In this document: positions 50,918 through 59,934 of the stretch, piece after piece
Layout: every line of letters starts with the position of its first letter
Numbering within the stretch: the stretch's first letter is position 1
Origin: Hymenobacter mellowenesis
Lineage (GTDB): Bacteria; Bacteroidota; Bacteroidia; Cytophagales; Hymenobacteraceae
Reading direction: 5' to 3'
Assembly (NCBI RefSeq): GCF_030581005.1
Contig: NZ_JAUQSX010000005.1
Span: 1 to 64,000, forward strand
Length of the DNA stretch: 64,000 nt
Notes under the pieces: model-generated
Told to the model about the DNA's origin: nothing
Databases searched by the model: none
The model's input: the letters and a program-made list of their open reading frames with translations, nothing else
Translations under genes and position numbers: made by a program

Positions 50918-51183
50918 GTTGGCGGCCCCCGCGACGCGGTCGGTCTGGGGGCCATTGTGCTTCAAAAGTACGCAGTTTGGCGCAGGTAGTTGGCTTGATG
51001 AACTTTTGGCTCATCCATTTGTCATCAGGCCAACCTTATTTTGTGAAGCCTAAAGCAGACTTGCGGCCACCCGTTGCGGCGGCGGCTTCCGGACCTCAGA
51101 GGCGAATGCTGCAACGAGGACCGAGCTTTTTCGGTTATTACCCACCCCGCCCCGCCCGCTTGGGGGCCGGCTATCTAGCACGA

Positions 51184-53412
51184 ATGAATACTTCCCGGAT
51201 ACTTAAATTCTTGTTGCTCTGGTTGGGGCTGGCTACGTCGGCCGGCGCCCAAATCCTCACGCCCACGCACTTGACCACGGCCCTCAGCAAGCCCACCGCC
51301 AAAGTGGGCGAGGAGGTAGAGCTGATTATCAACGCCCGCATCGACGACAAGTGGCACCTCTACGCCTCCGATTTCAGCGACGAAGTCGGGCCCGTGGTCT
51401 TCACCATGGCCTTTAAGCCCGGCCCGGGCTACGCACTGGTGGGCAAGCTCCAGTCCGTGAAGTCGCACCACGAGCAGGACGAGGTGTTCAAAGGCGAAGT
51501 GGCGTTTTGGGAAAAAACCGGCCAGCTACGCCAGCGTATTAAGATTTTGCAGCCCGGCGCGCTCACCATCAGTGGCGTTGCCGACTACCAGTCCTGCACC
51601 ACCGTCGACGGCCGCTGCGTACCCGGCAACGAAACCATCACCTTCGGCCCCCTCACCGTGACGGGCGCGGCGGGTGCTGCCCCGGCCAAATCCACCGGTG
51701 CCGTGGCGCCACCTGATAAGGGTAAGCCCGTTCGCGGCATCGCGCCGGTTATTCTGGGGGCGGCCGATTCATCAGCCACTCCGACCGAAGCAGCCACTCC
51801 GACTGTAGCTCCCACCACCCCAGCCACAGCGGCTACTGTAGTGACGGATTCAGCCGCTACCGTGCAAGCTGCTGTGGCGCCGGCCGAAATAGCCGCCGCG
51901 CCCGCCAGCGCCGCCGTGGCCACGGCCCAAGACCCCGTGAAGGAAGCCGGCGGGCTGTGGGGCTTTGCGCTGCTGGCGTTCACGCTGGGGCTGGCCGCGC
52001 TGGTCACGCCCTGCGTATTCCCGATGGTGCCAATGACGGTTTCGCTGTTCACGAGCGGCAACGACAGCCGGCAGCGCGGCATTTTTAAAGCCTTGGTGTA
52101 CGGGGCCAGCATTATCGGTATTTACGTGCTGATGGGCGTGCTCGTATCGGTGCTGCTGGGCGAAGACGGCCCGAACCTGATTGCCACACACTGGCTGCCC
52201 AACCTGATTTTCTTTGTGGTGTTCGTGGTGTTCGGCCTCTCGTTTCTGGGCTTGTTTGAAATCACGCTGCCCCACCAGATTGTGAACCAGGTAGATGCGC
52301 AGGCCGATAAAGGCGGCTGGGCCGGCATCTTCTTCATGGCCCTCACGCTGGTGGTGGTATCGTTTTCGTGCACGGCGCCCATTGTGGCCAGCATCCTGGG
52401 CATGGCGGCGCGGGGGCAGCGCATTCAGCCCATCGTGGGCATGCTGGGCTTCTCGCTGGCGTTTGCGCTACCGTTCACGTTGTTCGCCATCTTCCCTTCG
52501 TGGCTGAAAAGCCTGCCCCGCTCCGGCGGCTGGCTCAATACCGTGAAGGTGGTGCTGGGCTTCGTGGAGCTGATGCTGGCCCTGAAATTCCTGAGCACCG
52601 CCGACCTGGCTTACCACTGGAACCTGCTCAACCGCGACGTGTACATCGTGCTCTGGGTGGTGCTCTCGGCCCTGCTGGGCTTCTACCTGCTGGGCAAGTT
52701 CCGCCTCTCGCACGACTCGCCCCTCGACCACCTCAGCGTGGGCCGGCTGCTAATGGCTGTGCTGGCTTTCGCTTTCACTGTGTATCTGGTGCCGGGCCTG
52801 TTTGGGGCGCCGCTGCCGTTGCTGGCCGGCTACCTGCCGCCCCAGAGCAAGCACGATTTTTCGCTGGCCAGCGCCGGTGGTGCCGCCGTGGTGCCGGCCA
52901 GCGTCGGCCGCGAGGCACCGCGCTTCGGCGAGTTTCTGGAACTGCCCCACAACCTCAACGGCTACTTCGACCTGGAGCAGGCCAAGCGCGTAGCCCGGCT
53001 GGAGCACAAGCCCATTTTCATCGACTTCACCGGCCACGCCTGCGTGAACTGCCGCAAGATGGAAGCCACGGTGTGGAGCGACCCCCAGGTGCTGGAACAA
53101 CTGCGCAACGACTACGTGGTGGTGGCCCTGTACGTAGATGATAAAACCGAACTGCCGGAGAAAGAATGGTATACCTCCGCCCACGACCAGCAGGTGAAAA
53201 AAACGCTCGGCAAGCAAAACGCCGACTTGCAAATTACGCGCTACGGCTTTAATGCTCAGCCATATTACGTGCTGCTCGACCCCGACGCTACTACCAGTAA
53301 GCCCCTCGTAACGCCCATTGCCTACGAGCCCAACGTGGCACAGTTCAGCGCGTTCTTGCGGGCAGGTGTGAAACAATATCAGAGCCAACGCACCCCCGTG
53401 GCGGCCCGCTAA
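51184..53412 (+). CDS. dsbD: Thiol:disulfide interchange protein DsbD
   Basis: The 742-residue protein has a signal peptide and an N-terminal DsbD-alpha-like domain (LTTALSKPTAKVGEEVELII and YQSCTTVDGRCVPG with its Cys pair). A large Ala/Thr-rich linker follows, then the 8-helix ScdA/DsbD transmembrane core (LAFTLGLAALVTPCVFPMVP MTVSLFTSG and CTAPIVASILGMAARGQRIQ PIV). A C-terminal thioredoxin domain has CVNC (FTGHACVNCRKMEATVWSDP). It passes electrons from cytosolic thioredoxin to the periplasm for disulfide reduction and haem maturation. The start at 51184 is the first Met of the signal peptide. Confidence 0.93.
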   Translation: MNTSRILKFLLLWLGLATSAGAQILTPTHLTTALSKPTAKVGEEVELIINARIDDKWHLYASDFSDEVGPVVFTMAFKPGPGYALVGKLQSVKSHHEQDEVFKGEVAFWEKTGQLRQRIKILQPGALTISGVADYQSCTTVDGRCVPGNETITFGPLTVTGAAGAAPAKSTGAVAPPDKGKPVRGIAPVILGAADSSATPTEAATPTVAPTTPATAATVVTDSAATVQAAVAPAEIAAAPASAAVATAQDPVKEAGGLWGFALLAFTLGLAALVTPCVFPMVPMTVSLFTSGNDSRQRGIFKALVYGASIIGIYVLMGVLVSVLLGEDGPNLIATHWLPNLIFFVVFVVFGLSFLGLFEITLPHQIVNQVDAQADKGGWAGIFFMALTLVVVSFSCTAPIVASILGMAARGQRIQPIVGMLGFSLAFALPFTLFAIFPSWLKSLPRSGGWLNTVKVVLGFVELMLALKFLSTADLAYHWNLLNRDVYIVLWVVLSALLGFYLLGKFRLSHDSPLDHLSVGRLLMAVLAFAFTVYLVPGLFGAPLPLLAGYLPPQSKHDFSLASAGGAAVVPASVGREAPRFGEFLELPHNLNGYFDLEQAKRVARLEHKPIFIDFTGHACVNCRKMEATVWSDPQVLEQLRNDYVVVALYVDDKTELPEKEWYTSAHDQQVKKTLGKQNADLQITRYGFNAQPYYVLLDPDATTSKPLVTPIAYEPNVAQFSAFLRAGVKQYQSQRTPVAAR

Positions 53413-53821
53413 TACAGCGCGCTAACCCGCTGATTTTTAGAAGGTGTTTATTTCCGCAATCGTTTTAAACCACGAAGAGGCGACCCCCACCCAGAGGTCG
53501 CCTCTCACTTGTGTGAGGCGCGCACCCACCCAGATGCGCTGCCTCGTTTTCCCCTCTTCTCCTTCGTATCCAACCACGGCAGTTGCGAAAATAACCCGTC
53601 CTCATTGAGGTGGCAAGCTTGCAATTAGGCCGGATATCCTCCGTTTCTTTGCGAGCTCATCTTTTGCAACGTTTGCGCCGTGGCCTTCTGCCTTGGATTG
53701 TGACAAATGTAAGAGGAGAAGTGAGGTGGTGCAAATATTTTTGTTGTTCAACTGAAAATTTGCAATAAAATTAATATTGACACCTTAATTTTGTAATGCA
53801 TTCAATACACTCCTGCAAAAA
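53413..53821. other. Intergenic region between dsbD and Lrp-type regulator
   Basis: No gene. A perfect 9-bp inverted repeat GAGGCGACC/GGTCGCCTC (53477-53504) can form a hairpin after dsbD but lacks a T-run. Near the regulator, TAATTTTG (53786-53793) fits the -7 consensus, with TTTG at 53759-53762 as a loosely spaced -33 element. Confidence 0.5.
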
Positions 53822-54286
53822 ATGGCTAGAAATTACGAACTTGATGACACTGACCGGAACATTCTGAATCTATTGATTCAGGATGCCAAAATGCCGTACA
53901 CGGAAATTGCCCGCAAAGTCAACGTTTCGGGCGGCACCGTGCATGTGCGCATGGCCCGCCTCGAAGAAATCGGCATTGTACAGGGTGCCACCCTGCGCAT
54001 TGACTACCAGAAGCTTGGCTACGGCGTGAGTGCCTTCCTGGGCATTTACCTGCTGAAGAGCTCAGTATACACCAGCGTGGTGACTCAACTGAAGGAAATT
54101 CCGGAGGTGGTGAGCATTCACTTCACCACCGGCGCCTACGGCGTATTCGCTCGCCTCGTATGCCGCGATACCCAGCACCTGCGCGACGTGCTCCACGACC
54201 GCATTCAGCCCATCGACGGCATCGAGCGCACCGAAACCCTCATTTCGCTGGAGGAAGTAGTGAACCGCCCCACGCAGCTGACCTAA
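53822..54286 (+). CDS. Lrp/AsnC-family regulator
   Basis: The 154-residue protein has an N-terminal winged helix (NYELDDTDRNILNLLIQDAK MPYTEIARKVNVSGGTVHVR MARLEEIGIVQ). A C-terminal RAM ligand-sensing domain follows (YQKLGYGVSAFLGIYLLKSS, VTQLKEIPEVVSIHFTTGAY GVFARLV and RTETLISLEEVVNRPTQLT). Such proteins sense amino acids and tune metabolism. The upstream region contains a plausible -7 element. No adjacent amino-acid gene reveals its target. Confidence 0.9.
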   Translation: MARNYELDDTDRNILNLLIQDAKMPYTEIARKVNVSGGTVHVRMARLEEIGIVQGATLRIDYQKLGYGVSAFLGIYLLKSSVYTSVVTQLKEIPEVVSIHFTTGAYGVFARLVCRDTQHLRDVLHDRIQPIDGIERTETLISLEEVVNRPTQLT

Positions 54287-54301
54287 GCGCTGGCCTGGCC
54301 T

Positions 54302-54419
54302 AGTAAAAAAGAACGTCATGCCGAGCGTAGCCGAGGCATCTCGCGTGCTATAGTAAACCTGTCGAATGGATTACTACTGCACGCGAGATGCTTCGGCTAC
54401 GCTCGGCATGACGTTCTTA
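54302..54419. repeat. Long inverted repeat (AAGAACGTCATGCCGAGC family)
   Basis: AAGAACGTCATGCCGAGCGT AGCCGAGGCATCTCGCGTGC on the left and its near-perfect complement on the right (about 54308-54347 and 54379-54418) make a 40-bp imperfect palindrome with a 31-nt loop. It closes off the Lrp gene and the convergent SPFH gene. It is of the same type as the elements at 46280, 47366 and 60387. Confidence 0.85.
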
Positions 54420-54429
54420 ATTTAAGTGC

Positions 54430-56361
54430 CTAAACCGCTGCAGGCGGCGTGGGCGTTTCTGGCGCGTCGACCGGTGCGGTGTGAGGAACAACCGGAGCCG
54501 GGGCACCCAATTGAGCGGTTTGCTGCTGGGCCAGCAGGCCAATCAGTGCCTCCACTAGGCCGCCGCCCGCGCCGGTGCCGCCGCCGTTGGCCTGCACCTC
54601 GGGCACGATTTTCACCTGCCGGTCGCCGATAATCTGCATCAGCTGCAGGCCGGTGAACTCGCGGGTGCCCAGGGCCTCCACGCCCACGCGGTAGGCTTCG
54701 GCCTTGGCGTTGCCGATGGCCCGGATGGCTTCGGCCTCGCCCACGCCGCGCAGGCGGGTGGCTTCGGAATCGGCGATAGCGCGGAGGCGGGTGCTTTCGG
54801 CCTCGCCGCCGGCGCGCAGCTTGGCGGCTTCGGCTTCGCCGCGCACTTTTTTCACCTGGGCGTTGGCTTGTAGCTCGGCGATGTTCACGCCTTGTTCGCT
54901 TTGCACAAGCGAGTTCTGGATGTCAGCGATGCTGGTTTCGCGCACCAGGGCTTGGCGTTGGGTTTGGGCGGCCTGCTGCACCTCGTAGGTTTTGCGCTGC
55001 TCCTCGGCCAGCTTGCGGTCGGTTTGGGTGGTCATGAGCTGGGCCGGCGGCACGATGTCGCCGATGAGCGTATCGACGGCCTGCACGTTGTACTCGCTCA
55101 AGGCCGTGCGGATGTAGGCGGAGGCTTCGCGCTGGCGTTCGGCGCGGTTGGTGAGGTAGTCGAGCACGGTAAATTCCTGGCTCGAATTGCGGAAGTAGTT
55201 GCCCACGATGGGCTCCAGCACGTGGTCGACCAGGTTTTTCATCGAGCCCACGCGGGAAATGACGCGGGGCGCATCGAGGGCGCCGACGTGAATAATCTGA
55301 GCCACGTCGAGATTAAAGGAGAAGCCGTCGCGCGAGCGCACCGTGATGCTGCTCAGGTGGTCGTCGTAGTGGTGGGCTTCGGTGCGCACGGCCCAGTTGA
55401 GCACGATGTTGGTGGTGGGCATGAGCTCCACTTTCATGATGTGCGTGTTGAGGGGCTGGCGGCCGGGGTAGAGCGGGGTGGCCCAGATGCCCTTGTGGCC
55501 TACTTCGACGAGGTTGCCGTGGGTGAAATCGGCCCCGCTCACGTCCACGGCCGGTCGGCCCACGAAGGAAATGACCACGCCGACGTGGCCGATGGGAATT
55601 TCCGTCATGGGCACCTGCTCGACGCGGGCAAACCACGGGTTCAGGTTCCAGGAGCCGGAGAGCAGGATTTGCTCTTGCAGGCCGCGGCTGCCGCCGGCCG
55701 AGAGGAAGGCCTGCGCGTCCTGGAAATTGTTGTGGTTGGGAATGACCGGGCCGGCGATTTCGCCGGGCGTGATGGGCACGCCATCAAGCGTGGTGACGAT
55801 GCCCACCGCGTCAGGCGCCACGCGGTAGATGAACAGCTCCTCGGGCCGCATGCCCATGGTGGCCGCCGTGCGCTGGGTGATGACCGTGAACAGGGCCGTG
55901 TTGATGCGGTAGGTGCCGGCCGTGAGCATGCCGATTTGCCGGCCCTTTTCGCCGCCTTTGGTGAGGAAGGCGCGGGCGTCCTGGAAATTGTCGCAGTCGA
56001 TTTCGCGGGCCAGGATGTGGCTGGGCGGGATGGGCTCGCCGCCGTTGGCCACCACCAGGCCGATTTCGCCCTGCGGCACGATGACCACGGGCTCTTTGGT
56101 GACGTCGTATTGCCAGGGCCAAAGGAAGAAATGCCAGCCCGGGGCCAGCGTGTCGGCCTGATAGCCGGCCTCGCCTTCGAGAGCGATGAGGCGGCCGGCG
56201 GCCAGGTTGCGGCGCGAGAATTTTTTGGCCACCACGCCCACCTGTAGTTCGCCGATGACGACGATACCGAGCAACGATTTGGCCAGCAACACCAACAGCA
56301 GCAAGCCGATGAGGATGCCGAACAGCGTGTAAGCCAGCGTAACGGTAATGACTAGAAGCAT
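54430..56361 (-). CDS. SPFH/flotillin-like membrane protein
   Basis: The 643-residue protein has an N-terminal membrane anchor (LLVITVTLAYTLFGILIGLL LLVLLAKSLLGIVVIGE). An SPFH-type domain follows with repeated NFQDARAFL units and VVISFVGRPAVDVSGADFTH GNLVEVG. A long coiled coil follows (KLAEEQRKTYEVQQAAQTQRQALV ... EAEAAKLRAGGEAESTRLRA IADSEATRLRGVGEAEAIRA). The C-terminal part is Gly/Pro-rich. Bacterial flotillins scaffold functional membrane regions. The inner ATG at 56361 begins the anchor. The duplicated motifs NFQDARAFL and NFQDAQAFL around residues 170 and 265 suggest an internal repeat. Confidence 0.85.
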   Translation of the reverse strand: MLLVITVTLAYTLFGILIGLLLLVLLAKSLLGIVVIGELQVGVVAKKFSRRNLAAGRLIALEGEAGYQADTLAPGWHFFLWPWQYDVTKEPVVIVPQGEIGLVVANGGEPIPPSHILAREIDCDNFQDARAFLTKGGEKGRQIGMLTAGTYRINTALFTVITQRTAATMGMRPEELFIYRVAPDAVGIVTTLDGVPITPGEIAGPVIPNHNNFQDAQAFLSAGGSRGLQEQILLSGSWNLNPWFARVEQVPMTEIPIGHVGVVISFVGRPAVDVSGADFTHGNLVEVGHKGIWATPLYPGRQPLNTHIMKVELMPTTNIVLNWAVRTEAHHYDDHLSSITVRSRDGFSFNLDVAQIIHVGALDAPRVISRVGSMKNLVDHVLEPIVGNYFRNSSQEFTVLDYLTNRAERQREASAYIRTALSEYNVQAVDTLIGDIVPPAQLMTTQTDRKLAEEQRKTYEVQQAAQTQRQALVRETSIADIQNSLVQSEQGVNIAELQANAQVKKVRGEAEAAKLRAGGEAESTRLRAIADSEATRLRGVGEAEAIRAIGNAKAEAYRVGVEALGTREFTGLQLMQIIGDRQVKIVPEVQANGGGTGAGGGLVEALIGLLAQQQTAQLGAPAPVVPHTAPVDAPETPTPPAAV

Positions 56362-56549
56362 GGACAACGCAGAAAAAATGAGTAATGAAGAAGCATTCAG
56401 CAGCCCCTGAATCGATGAACCGGGCCGGATATTACAAGCCCGCCCGATAATTAAGCGGGCTAAAATTGGGCTGAAAGGTAGGCGTTGGGCTGAACAGTGC
56501 AACAGACGCCGCCGAAGGCGGCCGGCCCGGCGTAATTTTGCGCTTCCCC

Positions 56550-57617
56550 ATGTCCGATTCGCCCCAAGCCACGCTGCTCATCCAAACCGCTTTCATCGGC
56601 GACGTTATTCTGATGACGGCGCTGCTCGAATACCTACACCACACCGAGCCCGCCACGCCCGTGGATGTGCTGGTGCGGCGCGGCAACGAGGGCCTGCTGG
56701 CCGGCCACCCGCACGTGCGCCGGGTGCTCATCTGGGACAAAAAGCACCGCAAGTACGCCGCCCTGTGGGATTTGCTGCGCCAGATTCGAGCCGCGAAATA
56801 TGGCCGCGTGGTCACGCTGCAGCGTTTTGCCAGCACCGGCTTCCTCACCGCTTTCTCGAAAGCGAAGGAGCGCATCGGCTTTGCCAAAAACCCACTCAGC
56901 CGGTTTTTCACGCGCCGTGTGCCGCACCATATCGGCGATGGTACGCACGAGGTTTTACGCAACCTGCGGTTGCTTAATGAAGAATTAGGAATGAAGAATG
57001 AAGAATTGGGGACGCCCGATAATTCCTCATTCCTCATCCCTCATTCTTCATTAAGCGCAGCGTCCCGCCCGCGCCTGTACCCGTCAGCGGCCGATGAGGC
57101 GGCGGTGGCGCCCTACGCGGCGGCCGGACCTTACGTCTGCTTGGCGCCCACTTCCGTTTGGTTCACCAAGCAATACCCGGAAGCCAAGTGGCTGGAGCTG
57201 CTGGCCGCGCTACCCGCCGGCCTGCGCGTGTACCTGCTGGGCGGCCCGCCCGACGTGGGTGCCTGCGAGCGGCTGGCCGCCGCCAGTGGCCGCGAAAATG
57301 TGGTCAGTATTGCCGGCAAAATTGGTTTGCTGGCCTCGGCTGCCCTCATGCGCGGGGCGGTAATGAACTACGTGAACGACTCGGCGCCGATGCACCTGTG
57401 TTCGGCAGTGGGCGCGCCGGTCACGGCGGTGTTTTGCAGCACGGTGCCAGCCTTTGGGTTTGGGCCGCTGAGCCCGGTTTCCTTCGTGGTGGAGACGCGG
57501 GAGCCGCTGGCTTGCCGGCCCTGCGGGCTGCACGGACACGGCGCCTGCCCGCTGGGGCACTTTCGCTGCGCCTACGGCATTGAGGTGGGGCAACTGCTTT
57601 TATCAATGAAGAATTAA
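56550..57617 (+). CDS. Family 9 glycosyltransferase (heptosyltransferase-like)
   Basis: The 355-residue protein has the GT9 pattern: IQTAFIGDVILMTALLEYLH, DVLVRRGNEGLLAGHPHVRR VLIWDK, then VCLAPTSVWFTKQYPEAKWL ELLAAL, VVSIAGKIGLLASAALMRGA VMNYVNDSAPMHLCSAVGAP VTAVFCSTVP. It should add a sugar to lipopolysaccharide core or a similar glycan. Residues about 148-175 (NEELGMKNEELGTPDNSSFL IPHSSLS) are encoded by an inserted repeat and look foreign to the fold. The C-terminal SMKN and the stop codon come from a second copy of the same repeat. Confidence 0.85.
   Translation: MSDSPQATLLIQTAFIGDVILMTALLEYLHHTEPATPVDVLVRRGNEGLLAGHPHVRRVLIWDKKHRKYAALWDLLRQIRAAKYGRVVTLQRFASTGFLTAFSKAKERIGFAKNPLSRFFTRRVPHHIGDGTHEVLRNLRLLNEELGMKNEELGTPDNSSFLIPHSSLSAASRPRLYPSAADEAAVAPYAAAGPYVCLAPTSVWFTKQYPEAKWLELLAALPAGLRVYLLGGPPDVGACERLAAASGRENVVSIAGKIGLLASAALMRGAVMNYVNDSAPMHLCSAVGAPVTAVFCSTVPAFGFGPLSPVSFVVETREPLACRPCGLHGHGACPLGHFRCAYGIEVGQLLLSMKN
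56973..57065 (+). repeat. Inverted repeat element inserted in frame in the GT9 gene
   Basis: CTTAATGAAGAAT ... ATTCTTCATTAAG is an imperfect palindrome of about 80 bp built from GAAGAATGAAGAATT and AATTCCTCATTCCTCATCCC TCATTCTTC. It is followed by CGCAGCGTCC. It adds about 28 residues without breaking the frame. Confidence 0.8.
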
Positions 57618-57693
57618 GAATGAGGAATGAAGAATTACCGGGTGTCCCTAATTCTTCATTCCTCATTCTTAATTCTTCATTAAGCGCAGCGTC
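57604..57693 (+). repeat. Second copy of the GT9 repeat element
   Basis: The second copy has the same palindromic arms (CAATGAAGAATTAAGAATG ... CATTCTTAATTCTTCATTAA G) and the same trailing AAGCGCAGCGTCC as the copy at 56973. It contains the stop codon of the glycosyltransferase gene and lies directly upstream of the M16 peptidase start. Confidence 0.8.
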
Positions 57694-57712
57694 CGGTACC
57701 TTTGTATTACTT

Positions 57713-58951
57713 ATGCTCGATTATCACATTCACGAATACCCCAACGGTATCCGCCTCTTACACAAGCAGGTACCGCACACTAAAATAGCGCATTGCGGGT
57801 TTTTGCTCGACATAGGCTCGCGCGATGAGGCCCCGCACCAGCAGGGGCTGGCCCACTTCTGGGAGCACATGGCCTTCAAAGGCACCGAGAAGCGCAAAAG
57901 CTTTCATATTCTCAACCGCCTCGAAACGGTGGGCGGCGAGCTGAACGCCTACACCACCAAGGAGAAAATCTGTTTCTACGCCGCGCTGCTGAGCACGCAT
58001 TTCGAGCGGGCCTTTGAACTGCTGACCGACCTTACGTTCAATTCCGTGTTTCCGGGCCGCGAGGTGGAGAAGGAGCGGGGCGTGATTCTGGAAGAAATGA
58101 GCATGTACCAGGACGCACCTGAGGATGCCATTATTGATGATTTCGACACCGTGGTTTTTGGGGAGCACCCGCTGGGCATCAACATTCTGGGTACCCGCGA
58201 GAGCGTGAGCCGCTTCCAGACGGCCGACTTCCACACCTTTTTGCAGGAGCAGATGCGGACCGACCGGCTGGTATTCAGCTCGGTGAGCAACCTCTCGTTT
58301 GAGGCGGTGAAGAAGCTGGCCGACAAGTTTCTGGCGCCGCTGCCGGCCCGGCGGGGGCCGCGGGTGCGCCGCCCGGTGGGCAGCTACGCGCGCAAAACCC
58401 AGGTTGAAACCCGGCCCATCTCGCAGGCGCACTGCCTGGTGGGCGGCCCGGCCTACGCCCTGACCGACCCGCGCCGCATTCCGTTCTTCATGCTGAATAA
58501 CATCCTGGGCGGGCCGGGCATGAACTCGCGCCTCAACCTGGCCGTGCGCGAGAAATACGGCTTGGTGTACACCATCGACAGCACGTACTCGCCCTACACC
58601 GATACCGGCTTGTTCGGCATCTACTTCGGCACCGAAGGCAAGCAGCTCAACCGCACGCTGGGTTTGGTGCAAAAGGAGCTCAAGCTGCTGCGCGAAAAGC
58701 CCCTCACCACCAACCAGCTGCATACGGCCAAGCACCAGCTCATGGGCCAGCTGGCCATGAGCGAGGAAAGCAACAGCGGCCTGATGCAGCTGCTGGGCAA
58801 GAGCACCCTCGACCTGGGCCGCGTGGAGCCGCTGAGCGAGATTTTCGAGAAAATCGAGCGCGTGTCGGCCGCCGAATTGCAGGACATGGCCAACGAGGTG
58901 CTGACCGAAGACTACCTGAGCGTGCTGCAATACGTGCCGGAAGGGAAGTAG
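57713..58951 (+). CDS. M16 (pitrilysin) metallopeptidase
   Basis: The 412-residue protein has the inverted zinc-binding motif HxxEH as H48-F-W-E51-H52 (LAHFWEHMAFKGTEKRKSFH). Bacteria usually show HFLEHMAFKGT, so Trp50 is a small variation. The downstream Glu is in EVEKERGVILEEMSMYQ. The C-terminal domain has the R-Y substrate element (GPGMNSRLNLAVREKYGLVY TI). It should cleave peptides in the periplasm or cytosol; no signal peptide is seen. It lies five bases before the next ATG, so the two may be co-transcribed. Confidence 0.92.
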   Translation: MLDYHIHEYPNGIRLLHKQVPHTKIAHCGFLLDIGSRDEAPHQQGLAHFWEHMAFKGTEKRKSFHILNRLETVGGELNAYTTKEKICFYAALLSTHFERAFELLTDLTFNSVFPGREVEKERGVILEEMSMYQDAPEDAIIDDFDTVVFGEHPLGINILGTRESVSRFQTADFHTFLQEQMRTDRLVFSSVSNLSFEAVKKLADKFLAPLPARRGPRVRRPVGSYARKTQVETRPISQAHCLVGGPAYALTDPRRIPFFMLNNILGGPGMNSRLNLAVREKYGLVYTIDSTYSPYTDTGLFGIYFGTEGKQLNRTLGLVQKELKLLREKPLTTNQLHTAKHQLMGQLAMSEESNSGLMQLLGKSTLDLGRVEPLSEIFEKIERVSAAELQDMANEVLTEDYLSVLQYVPEGK

Positions 58952-58955
58952 CGCG

Positions 58956-59930
58956 ATGCAAAGAATAAGCGGCGCACCGGTTTGGCTGCTCATGCTCTGG
59001 TTGCTGGCTTCAAGGGCGGCGGCGCAGCCGGTGCAACGGCAGCGCGTGCAGCCAACCGACCCCGTCGACCTCTACTGGAACGGCCGGCACGCCAGGGAAC
59101 AGGCCTATTACTCAGTGGCTCCGGCGGGCACGCCGCGCGGGGTGCTGCTTTTGTTGCCGGGGCTGGGCGGTACCGCCGAGCGGGTTTTTAAGGAAACGAC
59201 GCTGGCGCAGGAAGCCGCCCGCGCAGGCCTGCTGGCCGTGGTGCCCACGCTGAATAACCGCTTGTACCTGGATTCGGCCAGTACGCGCCTACTGGAATTG
59301 GTGCTGACGCAGGTGGCACGCCAATATCCTGCTATGGGCCGCAACCTGTGCATCGGAGGCTTCTCGGCGGGCGGGCAGCTGGCGCTGGCCTATGCCGAGG
59401 CACTGGTGCGGGACAGCACCCGGCATAAGTGGCGGGTAAAGGCCGTTTTGGGAGTAGACCCGCCCGCCGATTTGGCCAACCTGTGGCACCGAGGCCAGCG
59501 GAGCATCGCGCAGAATTGCAGCTCCTTGCTCGTGCGTGGAGGTCAATCCACCCTCAAAACGCTGGGGGACGCCTTCGGCGGCTCGCCGGAGCAATTTCCG
59601 GCCGTTTATCAGCAACATTCAGCCTTTATCGACACCAGCCCCAACGGCGGTAATCTGGCCTGGCTGGCGGCCACGCCCGTGCGGGTGTATTGCGAGCCGG
59701 ATATGGCTTTCTGGCGGTGGCACTTCTGCGCCACCATGCAACTCGAAGACCTGAACGCCGTGACGCTCCGGCAGCTGGTGGCCTGCCTGCAGCGCCAGGG
59801 CAACACCCGCGCCGAATACCTGGAAACCACCGGCAAGGGCAGATTGAACGGCCGCCAGTTTCCGCACGCCTGGTCGATTGTGGATGCGCCCGAATGCGTT
59901 CAGTGGCTGCAAACCTGTCTTAATCGGTAA
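58956..59930 (+). CDS. Secreted alpha/beta hydrolase
   Basis: The 324-residue protein has a signal peptide (VWLLMLWLLASRAAAQ). The alpha/beta hydrolase strand-loop pattern includes GVLLLLPGLGGTAER, the nucleophile elbow ICIGGFSAGGQLALAY (Gly-Phe-Ser-Ala-Gly-Gly) and an Asp/His toward the end (CEPDMAFW, FPHAWSIVD). Substrate unknown. It may be an esterase or lysophospholipase-like enzyme. It follows the M16 gene by five bases and precedes the SRA gene by four. Confidence 0.82.
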   Translation: MQRISGAPVWLLMLWLLASRAAAQPVQRQRVQPTDPVDLYWNGRHAREQAYYSVAPAGTPRGVLLLLPGLGGTAERVFKETTLAQEAARAGLLAVVPTLNNRLYLDSASTRLLELVLTQVARQYPAMGRNLCIGGFSAGGQLALAYAEALVRDSTRHKWRVKAVLGVDPPADLANLWHRGQRSIAQNCSSLLVRGGQSTLKTLGDAFGGSPEQFPAVYQQHSAFIDTSPNGGNLAWLAATPVRVYCEPDMAFWRWHFCATMQLEDLNAVTLRQLVACLQRQGNTRAEYLETTGKGRLNGRQFPHAWSIVDAPECVQWLQTCLNR

Positions 59931-59934
59931 GCTC

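Noticed and set aside
54892..56247. 451-residue forward frame
   Set aside because: It is the antisense shadow of the SPFH gene; no motif is present.
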